NCBI RefSeq assembly: GCF_023555055.1 | Contig: NZ_JAMJPL010000001.1 | Location: 1-64,000 of the forward strand | DNA: 64,000 bases | DNA from: Marinobacter sp. ATCH36 | Lineage (GTDB): Bacteria > Pseudomonadota > Gammaproteobacteria > Pseudomonadales > Oleiphilaceae | Direction: 5' to 3' | In this document: positions 62,684 through 64,000 of the stretch, piece by piece | Numbering within the stretch: position 1 is the stretch's first letter | Layout: each line of letters begins with the position of its first letter | Translations under genes and position numbers: made by a program | Notes under the pieces: generated by a model | The model's input: the letters and a program-made list of their open reading frames with translations, nothing else | Databases searched by the model: none | What the model was told of the DNA's origin: nothing

Positions 62684-63850
62684 TTATTGAATAGCTTCGG
62701 CGACACCCGGCTCCAGAAGCCTGCGGGCCACGATGAGCCGCATGATTTCGTTGGTGCCTTCCAAAATCTGGTGTACCCGAAGATCACGCACATAGCGTTC
62801 CAGCGGGTATTCGCGGATATAGCCGTAACCACCGTGGAGTTGCAGCGCCTCGTTGCAAACGTCAAAGCAGGCATCGGTGGCAAAGCGCTTGGCCATGGCA
62901 CATTGGAGCGTGGCTTCGCCATCACCCTGATCCACTCGGTAGGCGGCCAGGCGAACCATCTGCCGGGCAGCCACCAGTTTGGTGGCCATATCCGCAAGCT
63001 TGAACTGCAGGGCCTGAAAGCTGCCCAGAGACTGACCGAACTGCTCGCGCTCATGCATGTAATTGCGAGCCCTGAGCAGTGCAGCCTGGGCACCGCCGAT
63101 AGAACAGGTGGCGATATTCAGGCGGCCACCGTCGAGGCCTTTCATGGCAATCTTGAAGCCCTCGCCCTCTTCACCCAGACGGTTATTGGCCGGCACACGG
63201 ACATTTTCGAAGGTGATCTGGCGGGTGGGCTGGCTGTTCCAGCCCATCTTTTCTTCGGCCTTGCCATAGTGGATGCCATCGCTGTCAGCCGGCACCACAA
63301 AGGCACTGATGCCTTTAGCTCCACTGTCCGGCTCACCGGTACGAGCCATGACCACCAGCATCTGCGTGGCGCCCGCGCCGGAGATAAACACCTTGCTGCC
63401 GTTGAGCAGATAGCTGTCGCCGTCACGGGACGCCTTGGTTCGCAGGCTGCCGGCATCAGAGCCAGCACCCGGTTCGGTAAGGCAGTAGGAACCCAGCCAT
63501 TCGCCACTGGCCATCTTCGGGGCAATCTGTTGCTGGATGTCGGCATTGCCGAATTTCGCCACCATCCAGGTTGCCATGTTATGGATGGTGATGTAGGCGG
63601 CTGTGGAAGGGCAGGCAGCCGCCAGCTCCTCCACGATCACGCTGGTATCCAGCCGCGACAACCCCATACCACCCTGGGCCTCCGGGGTATAGATTCCGCA
63701 AAAGCCCATGTCACCAGCTTCGCGGATCACTTCCACCGGAAACACATGCTCGGCGTCCCATTTCGCAGCGTGGGGCGCCATGGCCTTTTCCGCGAACGCC
63801 CTGGCGGCCTCGCGGAAGGCCAGTTGATCTTCCGTCAGATCAAAGTTCAT
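62684..63850 (-). CDS. Isobutyryl-CoA dehydrogenase candidate
   Basis: At 388 residues this is a standard acyl-CoA dehydrogenase. The FAD/substrate segment YCLTEPGAGSDAGSL is present, and the catalytic glutamate is Glu364 in QILEGTNEIMR, the usual position and unlike LiuA. Adjacent mmsA, hydratase, hydrolase and mmsB make isobutyryl-CoA to methacrylyl-CoA the likely reaction. It begins 10 bp after the mmsA stop. Confidence 0.9.
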   Translation of the reverse strand: MNFDLTEDQLAFREAARAFAEKAMAPHAAKWDAEHVFPVEVIREAGDMGFCGIYTPEAQGGMGLSRLDTSVIVEELAAACPSTAAYITIHNMATWMVAKFGNADIQQQIAPKMASGEWLGSYCLTEPGAGSDAGSLRTKASRDGDSYLLNGSKVFISGAGATQMLVVMARTGEPDSGAKGISAFVVPADSDGIHYGKAEEKMGWNSQPTRQITFENVRVPANNRLGEEGEGFKIAMKGLDGGRLNIATCSIGGAQAALLRARNYMHEREQFGQSLGSFQALQFKLADMATKLVAARQMVRLAAYRVDQGDGEATLQCAMAKRFATDACFDVCNEALQLHGGYGYIREYPLERYVRDLRVHQILEGTNEIMRLIVARRLLEPGVAEAIQ

Positions 63851-63859
63851 GGGTTCTCC

Positions 63860-64000
63860 TTACCGCATGCGGATGGAGAAGTTGGTTTCCGCAACCGCAT
63901 CGCTGCTGAACCATCGCGCAGTGATGGTCTTGGTTTCGGTATAGAACTTCACCGCTTGCTTGCCGTAGGCATGCTGGTCACCGTAGAAGGAGCCCTTCCA
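63860..64000 (-). CDS. mmsA: Methylmalonate-semialdehyde dehydrogenase, C-terminal part (runs off the window)
   Basis: The last 46 codons are visible on the minus strand and read [20 protein letters not shown], then [17 protein letters not shown] and a stop. This is the C-terminus of CoA-acylating methylmalonate-semialdehyde dehydrogenase, which makes propionyl-CoA and completes valine degradation. The rest, including the catalytic cysteine, lies beyond 64000. As the gene before isobutyryl-CoA dehydrogenase it is the upstream member of the mms operon in view. Confidence 0.88.
   Translation of the reverse strand, partial: WKGSFYGDQHAYGKQAVKFYTETKTITARWFSSDAVAETNFSIRMR

Overview
The window looks like a chromosome segment of a marine gammaproteobacterium, most probably Marinobacter or a close relative. 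The evidence is a high-G+C backbone, complete liu (leucine/isovalerate) and mms (valine/isobutyrate) catabolic operons under a LiuR-type regulator, polyamine uptake and gamma-glutamyl-putrescine genes, and long stem-loop repeats in the liu operon of a kind I associate with Marinobacter. The genus call is inference, since no 16S rRNA or other marker gene is present.

Layout. (1) 1-10475: a truncated acyl-CoA synthetase diverges from liuR, followed by liuA, liuB, liuC, liuD and liuE, an AhpD-like protein and an ACSF2-type acyl-CoA synthetase, closed by a clear terminator. Two long hairpin repeats separate liuR/liuA and liuA/liuB. (2) 10476-13299: an A+T-rich islet with a DUF262-AlbA_2 fusion protein followed by a GIY-YIG-type nuclease. 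This is the best candidate for an undescribed (defence-like) system here. (3) 13300-25500: a mixed accessory stretch with an orphan lipoprotein pair, a divergent PRPP synthetase, a glutathione transferase, a monooxygenase-like protein, a VOC protein, a methyltransferase divergent from a GlxA-type regulator, a DUF2959 lipoprotein, a TauD-type dioxygenase, an AtoE transporter and a DUF2235 hydrolase. Several decaying gene fragments lie among them. (4) 25590-30322: an MscS channel with a RetSat-like oxidoreductase, a gamma-glutamylcyclotransferase-like protein, and a hipBA module with well-formed operators.

(5) 30352-44913: polyamine metabolism, with puuB, puuC and puuA, and farther on potFGHI. 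Between them lie an mgtE pseudogene, a 1-Cys Bcp, a STAND-GNAT-wHTH fusion regulator divergent from a DUF1326/DUF2182 pair, and an EEP phosphatase-like protein. The pot operon ends in a 650-residue protein of unknown function with a papain-like Gln-Cys-His-Asn signature. (6) 46898-51225: an RND efflux pump and its adaptor, without an outer-membrane component. (7) 51951-56754: a Liv-type ABC transporter (livG, livF, livK, livH, livM). (8) 56826-64000: an alpha/beta hydrolase, a PaaI thioesterase and an acyl-CoA synthetase, then the valine operon (mmsB, hibCH-like, enoyl-CoA hydratase, isobutyryl-CoA dehydrogenase, and the C-terminus of mmsA at the window edge).

The catabolic parts fit together. 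The Liv transporter would import branched substrates, the acyl-CoA synthetases would activate branched acids, liu converts isovaleryl-CoA to acetoacetate and acetyl-CoA, and mms converts isobutyryl-CoA towards propionyl-CoA. A nearly identical 16-bp palindrome (consensus TTTACGTAAACGTAAA) precedes liuR, the Liv operon and the 59702 synthetase operon, which suggests one LiuR regulon across the window. The polyamine genes form a second unit, in which PotFGHI imports putrescine and PuuA, PuuB and PuuC convert it to gamma-glutamyl-GABA.

No rRNA, tRNA, CRISPR array, transposase or integrase was recognised.
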